From Echinostoma caproni (Eukaryota; Platyhelminthes; Trematoda; Plagiorchiida; Echinostomatidae): 21,688 bases of DNA. Below are positions 1-10,605 of this stretch, piece by piece. Position numbers and translations under genes: made by a program. Position 1 is the stretch's first letter. Every line of letters starts with the position of its first letter. Location: contig UZAN01040867.1 in NCBI GenBank assembly GCA_900618425.1, positions 14,533-36,220 on the forward strand, read 5' to 3'. The notes beneath the pieces were generated by a model. It made no database searches and was not told the origin of the DNA. It saw nothing but the letters and a program-made list of their open reading frames with translations.

Positions 1-1340
1 AGGAGACTCTCTAGCCTGTTTATCCCTAAGTAGAAAGAACACACGAGTCACTGAACTACTACACCCCATGACGAAAGTTTAGTACTCCTAGGTTTTCGCC
101 GCAACTATCCACTTCTGGGTGTAACACGAAATGGACTGTCGGATATTTATATTGCACTCTAGTGAAAGCCCAAATCTCCATTGTTTAGTTTTATCGAGGT
201 GTAAATATGTCTGGAAATGCAAATGATTTCGCGACAACATGTGTGCATCTTTCTCTGACAGTTTCCGTTGGTCGTCTGTTCGCTTTCCTCTATGATACAT
301 CGCTATACAATAGGTTTTGATCGGTAAATTTGTTTAGCTCTCGCCTATATACTGGATCCTGTTTAATAAAACGATTCGACTCTCTCTCCCGCAATATCTC
401 AAAGTTTTTTCAGTAGGCTGTGACAACGAATTTCGAAGTCATTATGAAGGTTAAATCAAGACATGGTTAGGAATTCAGACAATTACACCTTTCTTAATTC
501 AGCATTCTATCGCAAGCGTATTCAGGATCTAATACAGAAGGATCGTTCCGGAAAAGTATGAGAAGTGTGTCAAGGTCAGACCGTGGAATGGCTGCTCTAC
601 TTTACACTAACCCCCTTCAGTAGAATTCCGTCCGAGGTATGTACGATACTTTTAACTCGGTATTATTTTGCATAGTGGATCGCAAGTCCCCTTACATAAT
701 AGCCAAACAATAGAAATTTCTCATGTAACGTTTTCCCTAGATCACTTGTGGATACCCAAAAATTGTTTCCGTTTCAGATGTGGAAACACTGTGAAAACCT
801 AGGGAAAGGAGGGGCAACAAACTTTTGTTGCGGTGGGCAGAATGGACTACTTAAATTCTGCCAAAACGATTTACAAGGCAAATATAAAATGGTGAGTGGA
901 TCAATACTAGCGAAGTCAATAGAGAGGCCTAGCAGTCACGTGCTTCCTGGTGTGAGATGCTATTAGTTCCATGACTTACTGCGACCTGACTTAAAATGCA
1001 AATACGACTCCGTTGTACACAGCAGTTGATTTTATTATTTGTGATAGTCAACAAAGACTAACGGATAGTTTCTCTGTCTTTGGCGGAATTTTTAACTTGA
1101 ATATTTCCAATTATAATACTGATAGAGAGAAAACATTAAAAGAAGTACTGAAGCGATCAAACCAGGACAAAGCAGCTGTCAGGTGCTCTCAGTTATTAAA
1201 CACACAAATCCGCGGCATTTATATATGCGTTATCATGTGAAGAATCAACGAATACCTCCTGACTGCGATCTAAACCCGAGGCAATGAACAAGCTCTGATT
1301 TCTTTGTATTTGCATAGAAATACCAAGAAACAAATATCTT
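1..1340. other. No recognisable feature
   Basis: I found no gene, RNA or element here. The longest open frames are about 75 codons (for example 1013-1240 plus) and have no recognisable motif. A weak B-box-like string near 1270-1280 on the minus strand was judged too poor to call. Probably intergenic or intronic. Confidence 0.6.
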
Positions 1341-1344
1341 TTTA

Positions 1345-1484
1345 CCTCCTTTTTTATTTATTAAATATACAAATGTTCAGCCAGTTTTCACGAAGGGCGC
1401 CGCAGCCATACAAGCCAAGCGATTCGAACCCGGGACTTCCGGGGCACAATTTGGTGACCTAACCAATTGGCCACCACCGCCCTT
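1345..1484 (-). mobile_element. tRNA-derived SINE, minus strand, intact pol III promoter
   Basis: Read on the minus strand, this opens with an A box TGGCCAATTGG (1463-1473) inside a D-arm-like fold: GGCC, a 9-nt loop containing GG, then GGTC. The B box GGTTCGAATCG (1420-1430) follows at normal tRNA spacing. The copy ends in an AT-rich tail with an A run (about 1345-1365). This is the order of a tRNA-derived SINE: head, body, A-rich tail. The anticodon arm does not fold and about 20 nt separate the B box from any acceptor-like strand, so it is not a functional tRNA. No hammerhead core is visible, unlike most other copies here, so it may be a different family. The ends AAGGGCG (minus, 1478-1484) and CGCCCTT (minus, 1393-1399) are complementary over 7 bp. 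No clear target-site duplication was seen. Confidence 0.68.
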
Positions 1485-1489
1485 GGAAA

Positions 1490-2660
1490 AGACTAAAACA
1501 GAATTTTATCCTCTTGCAATTCTAAATCATTTGGGAATTTAAATGAGTAATTTGACTTTTAGTAGGTCGTAATTTTCTGTCACAGTGTTCAGAATACAAA
1601 ATAATCTCAAGATGCTCAAAAGACGCAGCGATATTTAATTGCTTTTACTTAGACAAATCTCGTCCTATGTCAGTTATATGGAGTGAAAAGTAAAGCTCTG
1701 AGCTACGGAATAAGGTCAACAACTTTGGTACAGTTAGGTTTATTTATTTGATTATTATATTACATAATTTAGTTTAAGATAACTCAATAGTCGTGGTTGA
1801 GTAGGCATTTTCATCCGCGTAAATCAGTAAGACAACTGTCCCTTCGGAAAATAATCACCTATGTGCTGCACAATTATGTAGATTTATAGAATGATAGTAA
1901 TCATGAGGTTTGCAAATGTATAAATCATTTTATTATTTTTCTAGGTAGATGAGTGTACCGGTACTGATTGGAAAGACTAGTGTGGGCAATGATAAGCGAC
2001 CCGAGGATTTTTACAAGACAGGAACTCAGATACTGTGTTATTCTTCCAAGTATAAATAGCAGATAACCGAAAAGATTTCCTTGTGTTGCGATATGTTCTG
2101 ACTACAATACAAATCTTTAGATGGAAAGAAGACAACCGGAAGGACTGTAAATCGCTAACGTGGTATGAAAACGATTGGATGCAACTGTGCATCACAGATG
2201 AATATTTTTAATCATATCGACCATGATATTGCGTTAATTTTAACATTTTTTCAGTTAGGCATCATTAGGAAGAAACGGCAATTATCTGCTCAAACAGACA
2301 GGCATCAAAAAAATGAAAAGGGATATTGTAATTTATTCGAAGTATCCAAATGTCTGAATTAGTCTGAATGAGATTCCTGAATGATTGATGGTTTGTGGTC
2401 TAATACAAATTTTATGAACATTCTGATGTATCCCGTTCATTTGAGCAAACTTACGTCATTTTCGTGCACAACATATATAAACGGATTACAAACGGATGCC
2501 ACAGACTTTCGGTTTTCAAACTCGGAAGACTTATAGAATCTCTTTTATGACAAGGTGTTCTTAAATCGATAATTTCCTATCCGTGTTAAGGATAAAATTA
2601 CAAAGTTTAAAATGAATTTGTGCATCCGAGGAAAGCGTCAATCCCAAAACATCACAGCTG
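1490..2660. other. No recognisable feature
   Basis: AT-rich sequence with open frames of at most 72 codons and no recognised motif. Several short T- or A-rich runs are present, but no tandem repeat, RNA gene or element could be supported. Confidence 0.6.
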
Positions 2661-2664
2661 TTTT

Positions 2665-2776
2665 ATCACTGTAATAAACCCACAGCAACAACAACCGTAT
2701 GGTTGCACTGAATCCAATTGGGTTCGAACGCAGATATGAGAGATCGATAAACCGATGTGCTAATCACTTGGGCTGC
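2665..2776 (-). mobile_element. tRNA-derived SINE copy, minus strand
   Basis: On the minus strand an A-box region (complement of 2759-2775, reading CCCAAGTGATTAGC) is followed by a B box (complement of 2720-2730, CGTTCGAACCC). Spacing is about 45 nt, as in tRNA-derived SINEs. The A-box phrase resembles the one at 10516-10527, which supports common ancestry. Downstream of the B box the body reads GGATTCAGTGC, reminiscent of the ribozyme-proximal GGATTCGCACTG of the copy at 19303. No CTGANGA core follows, so the ribozyme part is lost or never present. The copy starts 2-3 nt after the end of another decayed copy (2779-2850). Confidence 0.5.
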
Positions 2777-2778
2777 GA

Positions 2779-2850
2779 GCACTGGTTTTCAACAGTTTGC
2801 GACACATCAGTAGTGCACGACTGCAACACAGATAAAAGCAACAACGGAAT
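2779..2850 (-). mobile_element. Decayed hammerhead SINE fragment, minus strand
   Basis: The minus strand reads GCACTA, then CTGATGT (complement of 2804-2810), then GTCG, a 6-nt loop CAAACT, GTTG, AAAA, and CAGTGCTC (complement ending at 2777). Order and spacing match the hammerhead at 19362-19416: stem I GCACTG, core CTGATGA, stem II with a 6-nt loop, GAAA, stem I return CAGTGC. The stem I arms GCACT and AGTGC remain complementary. The core is damaged: CTGATGA has become CTGATGT, GAAA has become AAAA, stem II no longer pairs well and stem III is deleted. No convincing B box lies upstream. Calling it homologous to the other copies is inference from this ordered similarity. Confidence 0.5.
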
Positions 2851-2854
2851 TCTG

Positions 2855-3570
2855 AGTTAACCGTTTCCGTTTGGAATTATGGGGATCTGAACAAACTTTG
2901 AGTTAAAATAGTTTAATGCATGACGTCTCTTCACGGTTGATAGTACAATCCACGCTTCGAGTTTTGGTAAGGAAAGGAAAACGCACACACACTTCGTAAT
3001 GAGCCTCAAACCCACACTAAACCAAATAGGTAGACAAAACAACCACCGAATAGGCTTTACTGAGGATCGTGGTGTAGTCGTGGCATACATATCCATTTGT
3101 GTGTAAAACAGTATCTGTCTGATGTTGGATTTACAGTACAAGTATAAAGGTAAATTGTTATACAAACTTATTGTACAAATGTGTGCGTAAAATTGTGCAA
3201 CTATGGATATCACATAAAGTGAGGAAGTTCAGCCATCGTCGTTTCTCTAGTTATATGAATAGTGAAGAATTGGCTAGTTATATCAGAAATAACTACGATC
3301 AAACCGTATGATTTGAATTCATACTATACTCAATCGGTACAATTCATTCATGTAGGTGGCATATTTGGCTTGTACTATCAACCTATGTATTCACTTTCTG
3401 ACCTCCTGTAGTATACCTTGACTAGCAGCCACCATCTTCTTGAAATTTGTTTTTCACTTATATAGTGATAAACAAGTTAACCTTGAAACTATATGTATTT
3501 TTATTTATTTAGTTAATTGTGTGGTCATTATGGTTACCAATATTACTTTTTATCTAGTCAATTGTAATCC
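2855..3570. other. No recognisable feature
   Basis: The only long frame is 118 codons on the minus strand (2857-3213). It is rich in hydrophobic and Cys codons but shows no family motif. I treat it as chance, because its end abuts decayed repeat sequence. Confidence 0.5.
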
Positions 3571-3571
3571 T

Positions 3572-3715
3572 CGACAAAAAGGTGATTGGTTTGATTTCAC
3601 TCTAATCTGCAAGTACTCAGTTCGATCCCCCAAAGGATAGTCCAGTACGCAATACTGATGATTATCTACGAGTTTATAACGATCCCTCCTACCGGTTTCA
3701 TGTAGCATAGATATA
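3572..3715 (+). mobile_element. Hammerhead-ribozyme SINE, plus strand, moderately decayed
   Basis: An A-box-like stretch (about 3580-3592, GGTGATTGG) is followed by a B box CAGTTCGATCC (3618-3628) and, 37 nt after the B-box start, an intact hammerhead core CTGATGA (3655-3661). That spacing is nearly the same as in the copy at 19303 (36 nt). Downstream, AACG (about 3678) sits where GAAAC is expected, and the stretch TACCGGTTTCATG resembles the conserved 3' body of schistosome hammerhead SINEs. Stem II no longer pairs convincingly and the GAAA box is damaged, so self-cleavage is unlikely. Family assignment to an Sm-alpha-like group is from known architecture, not a database match. Confidence 0.6.
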
Positions 3716-3719
3716 GATT

Positions 3720-4990
3720 TTCGCTAAGCGCAAATAGACTCAACCATTACATCGAGTTCAGTGTACGCAATTCTAACCACAAGTTGGTCATATTGAAGTC
3801 ATCACACATTTCTTTCCTCAATATATACTCTTATTAACGTAAAAATTATGCGTCAGATTGTTCATATTATGGTACTTCATAGTACTGAAAAAAACAAGTT
3901 TGATAATTTTATCAATACAGCTTACTCATAAGGGGTAGACCTGAATAAATTTGACGTCATTGATTTGAGTTTCTTTCGGAAATTAACTAATTATATAGTT
4001 AACCGTTTTCATTATTTATTAACACGCATTCATCAGTTCTAACTGTGCGCCAAACAATTCACGATAGGAAACCGAAGTAGGAGATTTTTTTCGGGAAACT
4101 CACAACACCTCCCTTCGGTTAGCCAAGGATAAGCTACGACATGTGAACACTATAATCCATTGGGGACCTGTGTTTCATTCATCAGATTTCTCTGAGGCAA
4201 ATCAAATGCTTGACGGAATCAGAGTCGTGGCTTGAGTGCCCCCATTAAAACTAGCACAACCAACTACAGTATTAAAATCTATTGGATGACTTAGACAGAA
4301 GGTCCGAAAGCTTACTTTATACCGACGAAATTTCATACGGATAGGCCAACATTGCATCTGGTAACAAATATAAAAAAGTGAGATGGGTGACCGATTCGTA
4401 ATTGCAGATCCAAGACTGGAAACAGTACTCAACTTTGGTGGTTGGTATCTTCGCTGTTGTCCCGCTCAGTACCACTCCTGTGCTAGCCGGTTTGCCATTC
4501 CAACTTACCGGTTGCCACGAGTGGATACTCGTGATCCTGTGGTTTACTCCGTGGATTATTCATTACACATTCGTGTGAAATGGAAAATCTGTCGGTTTTC
4601 GTCTCCTGTGTATTAGACTTACACAACAGTAAACTAATATTCATTTGTTGTGAGTGTAGTCAATGAAATGAAGCAAAGTTACATATTCGGGGATAATAAC
4701 TCTGGCAATTCGAGAATAACTATTGGCTAGAATACCAAATACAATTACAGTTTAGATCCCAGTCTGCTGATAAATTATGCGTTTAGTATCCTAAAAGATA
4801 GCATTTGTAAACAGAAAGCGTTTTTGAGAGATCACTAGTGCTACACTTTGAAGTGTATCTCATACCGCAAGGACTATAACTAATTTCAGTACTGGGGTTA
4901 ACGGGAACTCAAATAAACTTCTACTATCTGAGGGTGCTATATTTCATATCTGCTCAGACTTTTTGGATCAGCTTGAAAACGATATCCCTG
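3720..4990. other. No recognisable feature
   Basis: Open frames reach 77 codons at most (4383-4616 plus, 4202-4432 minus), with no domain motif. Isolated CTGATGA strings on the minus strand near 4036 and 4183 lack a B box and paired stems, so they were not called. Confidence 0.55.
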
Positions 4991-4994
4991 CCTG

Positions 4995-5004
4995 CCCCCC
5001 CCCC
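4995..5004. repeat. Poly-C tract (10 C)
   Basis: Ten consecutive C residues. Such runs are prone to length error in sequencing and assembly. No function is implied. Confidence 0.9.
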
Positions 5005-5222
5005 GCACACAGAAGATGGTCAATGATCACCGGTACTCATTTTTAGAAAAGGTGGTTTATTAATGGTGCGGTTATGTTGTCGCGAAGCTGAAACCGAATC
5101 CGTCGCATGAACTGTGCTCAACTCGCCTATCACCGCGGTCTCAATTATGGTTTGGTTGCCTTCCTGATCATGAGCCGAGTTTATGATTTGGAAGACAGGT
5201 ATATGGGGTGCGGACGCATGCA

Positions 5223-5240
5223 TGTGTGTGTGTGTGTGTG
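5223..5240. repeat. (TG)9 microsatellite
   Basis: A pure TG dinucleotide tract of about nine units, one of three GT/CA tracts in the window (others at 13689 and 20813). Probably length-polymorphic. Confidence 0.9.
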
Positions 5241-5244
5241 ATTT

Positions 5245-5830
5245 CGGAGTTTGGGGGGTGATTGAGTGAGATTTTCCATCCAGCTCCCAATGACTCTCTT
5301 TGCTCGGTAACTGAGTTCACATGTCTTGATTGCTGACTTTTTTTCTCTCGTTCAGTGTCCATGGCCCAGATTATACGCTTGTAAGCCTTTCACGTTCTGG
5401 CTAGCGTGAGTAGCAAGTGTAATTAGGACGGATTAGAAAATCCCATTGTCTGTTGCGTGTTTTGTCCCGATCAGAAATTTTCCGTTCCAGTCACAGATAA
5501 CTTGGGTCGTTAATTACCGGTCAGTATTTTGGAGCAATGAACTTTTCTCAACCAGTCCTTCGGTTATCCCGGTTACTGAGGTGAATTACCGGACTGCGAA
5601 ATCAGATAGACGAGAAAAACCATTAGTCTGGGGAATTCAGGTTTGATCAAGCCACGAAAGGGAACAATAATTTCCCTTAGGTCTGTGGATAATTCATGAG
5701 ACAAATGAATTTAGGCCCTATCTAAATGGACTGACTGATGCACCCAGTCAAGAGTTTCGCTTTGATGGAAACAAAAACAGAAAAAAAAAACTGAACCGAA
5801 AAAATGGGATCCCCACTGACCAAGTGCAAA
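5245..5830. other. No recognisable feature
   Basis: Short open frames only (66 codons, 5446-5646 plus), with no motif. An A-rich run lies near 5780-5790. Confidence 0.55.
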
Positions 5831-5832
5831 AC

Positions 5833-5860
5833 CATGTTACTTTTGCACATGTTACTTGCA
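5833..5860. repeat. Small tandem duplication
   Basis: CATGTTACTTTTGCA (5833-5847) is followed immediately by CATGTTACTTGCA (5848-5860), identical but for a 2-nt T deletion. This is a simple local duplication, probably slippage. Confidence 0.8.
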
Positions 5861-5864
5861 CATG

Positions 5865-7140
5865 GCAACTGTGGAGAATAGCACAAAGTGCACAACGTAC
5901 AAATCAAACAAGATTTTGGACAGTTGATTATGACCACCAGTTGTGCGGTTCCTTTCACTACTCGGTGAGCACAAACGGGGTGGGGATCTGCTAGATATGT
6001 TGATGTGAAAGTATTTGGCTTAGGTCACACGGTTTGTTTTCACTCCCCCATAAGAAGACAGAACAATAGGACTGAGTATATGTAAGTACCAACTAAAGGA
6101 CAAGCGAGGGCAGAAATAGAACATCTGTCCCAAAATGTGCATACAGGAGTTTTGACGGGGAGAAATGGTATCTGGAAGGTAAAAAATGATTGCAGGTATA
6201 GGGAAGCTAGTACAAGTTGGTAATTTAGTTACACCAATAGGCACCTGTGAGTTTGCCGATTCCGGACTGTAGGAAACCAAACCACTCACTATGGACCCAG
6301 TGAGCGGATGCATGAAGCAGTAGAGCACAGTCAGCGTTTCTAACAGTGAACTAAGAGTTGTCATTTCCTTTTGATTTTGGTCAAAGCAAACAAAGGCGCC
6401 AATGAACCGTCCCAATCGATTTTCTTTCATAATGCTGTCGTTGGAATGCAACGCCTTGCGTAATAATAATCACTTTCGTTATCCGGACATTCTCGTATTG
6501 TTTGGTAGGACCTTTCATTTAATGTATCCATGCAGCTTGATGGAAATTTTCTGGAATGTCTGTTTGAGCACTCCTAACGGCTGCTCACTTTGTGAATTCT
6601 TCTCTTGTAGTTTTTTACATTTGCTTTAAACAAGTTTCTGTGTCCTGATGAAATGAACATGTCGGACTCTTCACTCGGTTGACCAAAAGGCCTTCATTCT
6701 TATTTCTCGCATTTTTAAACAAAAAGCTATTTTTGGAGCATATTTTACAAATCGGAATCGTAACATGTTCATATGTGGATTTACTATTTGCGATAATGAA
6801 TTGTTCTTTTTTAAGTAGATCACAGCCACTGAAACCAACGAACCCGAGTTATTCGCTGTTCGATATGAATTGCTCTAATCGTTTCACACCGATTTACCTT
6901 CAACTTTCTCTTTCGTACATCAGTAACTTAAAAAAGACCACGGATACATATTTTGATACATTGAACACAAGTGTACAATCTACTGTATCAATAACTACGA
7001 TATTCGTTCTAAAGCCTTTTTCTTTTCAAACAATTACAATGAGAAAATACATGAAATATAAATCTTACCTATCGCAAAACGCGAAGGTTAACAACTTGAG
7101 GCTTAAAAGAATTCTAAGTTAGACTTAGATAACATTGATT
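5865..7140. other. Two longest open frames of the window, unrecognised
   Basis: A 143-codon minus-strand frame (6020-6451) and a 147-codon plus-strand frame (6679-7122) lie here. At this base composition I estimate roughly 0.2 frames of 147 codons by chance in 21.7 kb, so two is mildly unusual but not proof of coding. Neither shows a domain, signal peptide plus mature domain, or convincing splice sites. The plus frame is AT-rich, with many Ser, Thr, Leu and Phe codons, as expected of translated non-coding DNA. I do not assign a product to either. They could be single exons or decayed element fragments. Confidence 0.3.
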
Positions 7141-8430
7141 TATTTGTCCTATCAGACACATGCAATTTTACGGAGGCATACGCGACGATGGATGCAATCC
7201 CCTGAATATCATTCGATACCACTGAGACCGAGTCGAAATGGATGACCGGCGATGGCGGAGATTTTACTAATTACTGTCAGCTTCTTTGTACATCGGATCC
7301 GCAGACTTGAGTCGGTGGGCATTGAAGAAAACACAGAAGAACAGCAGCTTATCGATTAATTTTTTTTTGTTTCACGTGCTCCACTCCTGCTGTGATCGAC
7401 CACCTGCCGATTCAACGACGTAGACCGTTCTGTTTGTCTCTTTGTGTACCCCGACTGGGGTCCTACGGGCACCGCGTTCATTCTGCCGCCGGCCTCTTCA
7501 CACTTCCTTCCCCCTATTCATTCATCTACAGTGGACTTTACGAACATTTAGTGGATCGGACGACATTTCTGGGGTCTGAATCACCCCTTAAACAATGTCA
7601 GTCAGTGAGTGTATGGTCACCCGTATGGCGTGACTAATTGTCGCACAATTAGATCCCAATACATTCCGCATCACCCGCAAGTTGATCGCAAATAAACAGT
7701 AAAACCAAACAATTCGCCGCGGCTGTGTGCCACAAGTCCGGCACAAAGGCAAGTCGAATGTGGAAGGTAGTAATTGGGAATGGCACAGTGCGGACGGAGT
7801 TCATTTTACTACATTCACATGAAATTTGATTCCCACAAGAATCTTTTGTGGTACAATTGAGTGGGTGAGACCGGAAGCGGCCTGATGACATTTTACGTAA
7901 CACCAAGCGCTCAGAGAATTGGGTGCGCCAGCAACTTATTTTGATTCATCCCCAACCATTATGGACAAGTTGGTTGGCACTGAGCGTTCACCTTCATCCA
8001 AGGATAGAGTGAAAATTTGCAGTTTCTTGATACAACTACTGGTTCTCTAATGGAAATACGAACAATATTACTAAAGTGCAGTCCAAATCAAAAAATACTT
8101 CACGTTGGACATGTTGACGAGCGTCAACAAAAAAACTGCATAATCTGTAGTTTTTTCAATATTACTTACCACTTAAAAACAGGATTGCGAGGCTCGTTTC
8201 CATAAATTTCCTATTCTAGTCAACGTGGAATCCCCCTTTCCTAATCTTACCTAATCCAATTTAATGTATTTATGAAAGAGCTGGTGGGCTGATGGTGTAT
8301 TTAAAATATTATACCTTGGTTTGAAATGCATCAATTTTTCTTTCGTCACGTGTCCGATTTTAGCCCTATCAAGGCCTGTTCGCTGTGCGCATAGATTAAA
8401 CAACCCAGAACTACTCAGCCCCTATGAGAA
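7141..8430. other. No gene; GC-richer patch at about 7380-7640
   Basis: Most of this stretch is unremarkable. Between about 7380 and 7640 the GC content is visibly higher and an 81-codon plus-strand frame (7392-7637) is open, with no recognisable motif. A compositional patch like this could be an exon, the body of an old repeat, or chance. Confidence 0.45.
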
Positions 8431-8550
8431 CAAGCCGTGACAAAATCACGCTATGTTCTGTTCTCGTTCGATTCTCAGATGGTTAGGTGAAAAGATCAAT
8501 GAAGTTGCCTCTGCTGATGGGTGAAATGGTAAATCGAACAGGATATCAAG
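8430..8550 (+). mobile_element. Strongly decayed hammerhead SINE, plus strand
   Basis: A B-box-like CGTTCGATTCT (8465-8475; 9 of 11 to GGTTCGANNCC) is followed by CAG and, 49 nt after the B-box start, by CTGCTGATGG (8511-8520), equivalent to the stem I/core junction CTGCTGATGA of the copy at 19371. Further on, CGAACAGG sits where GAAACAG is expected. The order B box, TG-rich spacer, CTGCTGATG, GAA-CAG matches the other copies, but stem II and the stem I return strand cannot be drawn. Likely a fossil; it could be chance similarity. Confidence 0.35.
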
Positions 8551-8559
8551 AGACAAACT

Positions 8560-9550
8560 CACTCCTTTGGTTATACAGTTCCTGCTTTTTCTTTCTTTCA
8601 TTCACGGGCAATCTGTAGTGTGATTTTGCCACATGTTCGCGCGAATCTATCAAATACGGTTAGTGTTCTTTTGACAAAGGATTACGGAAGAAGTGTTCAG
8701 TTAAATAGTCAACTCTTCTCTATCGCATCTCTGCGTGAAAAAAATCACTGCTAAAATCCGTTCACAAATAACCCCCAAAACGAATGCAGCTGAACCCTTG
8801 ATAATCGTGATCCGAGTGCTTTGCAAAATAGAGTTTCTGTGCCACAAACGTGTTGTGTTTGTAGACTGCTGGAATTCATCCTTACACACTTGAGATAGAC
8901 AACTCTGTCACCGACCGAGCAAAAAATATCTTTTATTTGAGAAATAGAAACATGTAACAAAGGAATAGCTTCAACCGCGAAGCAGAACATTTTAGTGTGC
9001 ACAGTATTTTCGAAGCTTGAAGCAGTTAAGTTAAGGAATACGACGTGCGTAAAGTTATCGTTCATACTCAAATTTCGTCATAGTANAAATTATCACCACG
9101 GACAATCTATTATGGTCGATCTTACAATTATGTGGAAAACTAGGTTAATTCGATTCGTTTTATTTTGTTGAAGTTTATTGTGTGACGACCGAAAAATACC
9201 ATTCAACTGCTGCTTCATGCTCATCGAGACTTGTCGATGCGTAGTGTTTTTGTGTCCTCGTCATTGTAGATTCAGTTACTGAATTTTCCTCGTCGTTTAA
9301 ACTTTGTTCACATCCCACCGATTTCGGTTTTATTCCCCCTCATTAAATCAATTTTGCCAACCTTATCGCCTCAGATTCAGTCCACCGGATCAGTAGCGTA
9401 GAAACTATCATTCAGCACACAAAATAGGAATGCTCTGGCCCTGGCGGTTGCTAATGAATATGGTGTCATATCCAGGCAGCTTATTTTCGTTATGATTTTG
9501 TTTCAGCTCAAATTTCCGAGGTAATACAATTAATTGTTCTTCGAGAGGGA
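8560..9550. other. No recognisable feature
   Basis: Overlapping minus-strand frames of 62 and 106 codons (8701-9071) carry no recognisable domain. An unresolved base N lies at 9086. Confidence 0.5.
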
Positions 9551-9551
9551 C

Positions 9552-9571
9552 GGGGGGGGGGGGTGGGGTGG
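9552..9571 (+). repeat. G-run with G-quadruplex potential
   Basis: Twelve consecutive G residues (9552-9563) are followed by T, GGGG, T and GG. Such a stretch could fold as a G-quadruplex on the plus strand, and is also a common site of sequencing error. Confidence 0.75.
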
Positions 9572-9574
9572 TGA

Positions 9575-10500
9575 GAGGAACCGATCGCATTCGAAAGATC
9601 ACGGACAAGCGGCGACGGCAATTTAAAGAAAACGAGGACCAGCAGAACCACTTTAATCTTACAAAAGAAAAACGACTTTATTCATGTGCATTAAGAGGCA
9701 AACGGTAAGGGGACTCTATTCGTGGACTATAGACATTTTACTGGGACAGAAATGCCGGAAAACCGGTTCATGTTTCACGTCACATTGAAAGGTATCTATC
9801 ATAGTGATCATAGGATCATACTNGTGATTGTCGTATGATGTGATTTTGCACTACAATTTTGGATTTAAATGTGGACAATTTTACTCTAATGCACCCGCTC
9901 TGGATGAAACAAAACGACCCGGTGTCTGAAAACTGCAAGTAGTAGTAATATGATTTAGACGACTAATTGGAATCCGATAAGTGGTGTGATCTAAAATGCG
10001 TTCCGCACACTGTACGTATTTAACCTGTTATTTCTTCCGTTTCTAAACAAAATTTTATTTCGAACCTTTCAAGCCTTTTATTGAATCGAGTATTGCGAAA
10101 TAGACTCAATTTGATTGTTTGTTTGTGTAAACATTTTGAATGATTGCATTGTTGGTTTACAGGTTAATCGAATAAATGATTCGTGTCATGTGTCACAACA
10201 TGAATTTTGTTCCTAAGAATTAACTAAAATTATAGTTGACTGGCTCAAGCTTATGTCTGTCAATATTATTTTTCATTTCAGAGTGATTTCAATTTGCAAC
10301 TACACTTCACCGAGTGATTAGACGTTCAGTGGATTTTCGAGAAGGTACATTTCTTATTGATTCCATTCGACAGTGTTCTGCCCTCTGCCCTATTTATCCT
10401 TTATCTGTCATATTCTATCCTGCACATTGTTTTGTGTACTGCGTCGTGTTTGGCAAAAAACCGGGTGTTTTTGACCTTGGGATATCTACGGACAACAGGT
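9575..10500. other. No recognisable feature
   Basis: AT-rich with an unresolved N at 9823 and open frames up to 69 codons (10314-10523 plus). No motif was recognised. Confidence 0.55.
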
Positions 10501-10516
10501 TCATTTTGATGGACCA

Positions 10517-10551
10517 GAAGTGATTAAGCAGTCAGCCTGTTTAATCACTTC
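10517..10551 (+). repeat. 11-bp perfect stem-loop
   Basis: GAAGTGATTAA (10517-10527) and TTAATCACTTC (10541-10551) are perfectly complementary across a 13-nt loop. The stem overlaps the A-box region of the SINE-like copy here. It is not followed by a T run, so a pol III or bacterial-type terminator is not indicated. Confidence 0.85.
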
Positions 10552-10605
10552 CGCAACGTCTTAAGTTCGATCTCAGGCTTTGGTTCGTCGTCCAGCAAAA
10601 TAAAC

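Noticed and set aside
1393..1484. Functional tRNA gene on the minus strand
   Set aside because: A and B boxes and a D-arm are good, but there is no anticodon arm. The acceptor-like strand lies about 20 nt too far from the B box, and an A-rich tail follows, as in a SINE.
4025..4195. Hammerhead-like CTGATGA on the minus strand near 4036 and 4183
   Set aside because: No paired stem I or stem II and no tRNA-like head upstream.
4740..4800. B-box-like GTTTAGATCCCAG followed by CTGCTGATAA
   Set aside because: The spacing is about 25 nt shorter than in the other copies, and stem II and the GAAA box are missing. Too weak to call.
6640..6675. CTGATGA at 6646 as a ribozyme core
   Set aside because: No stem II, no GAAA at the proper distance and no SINE head.
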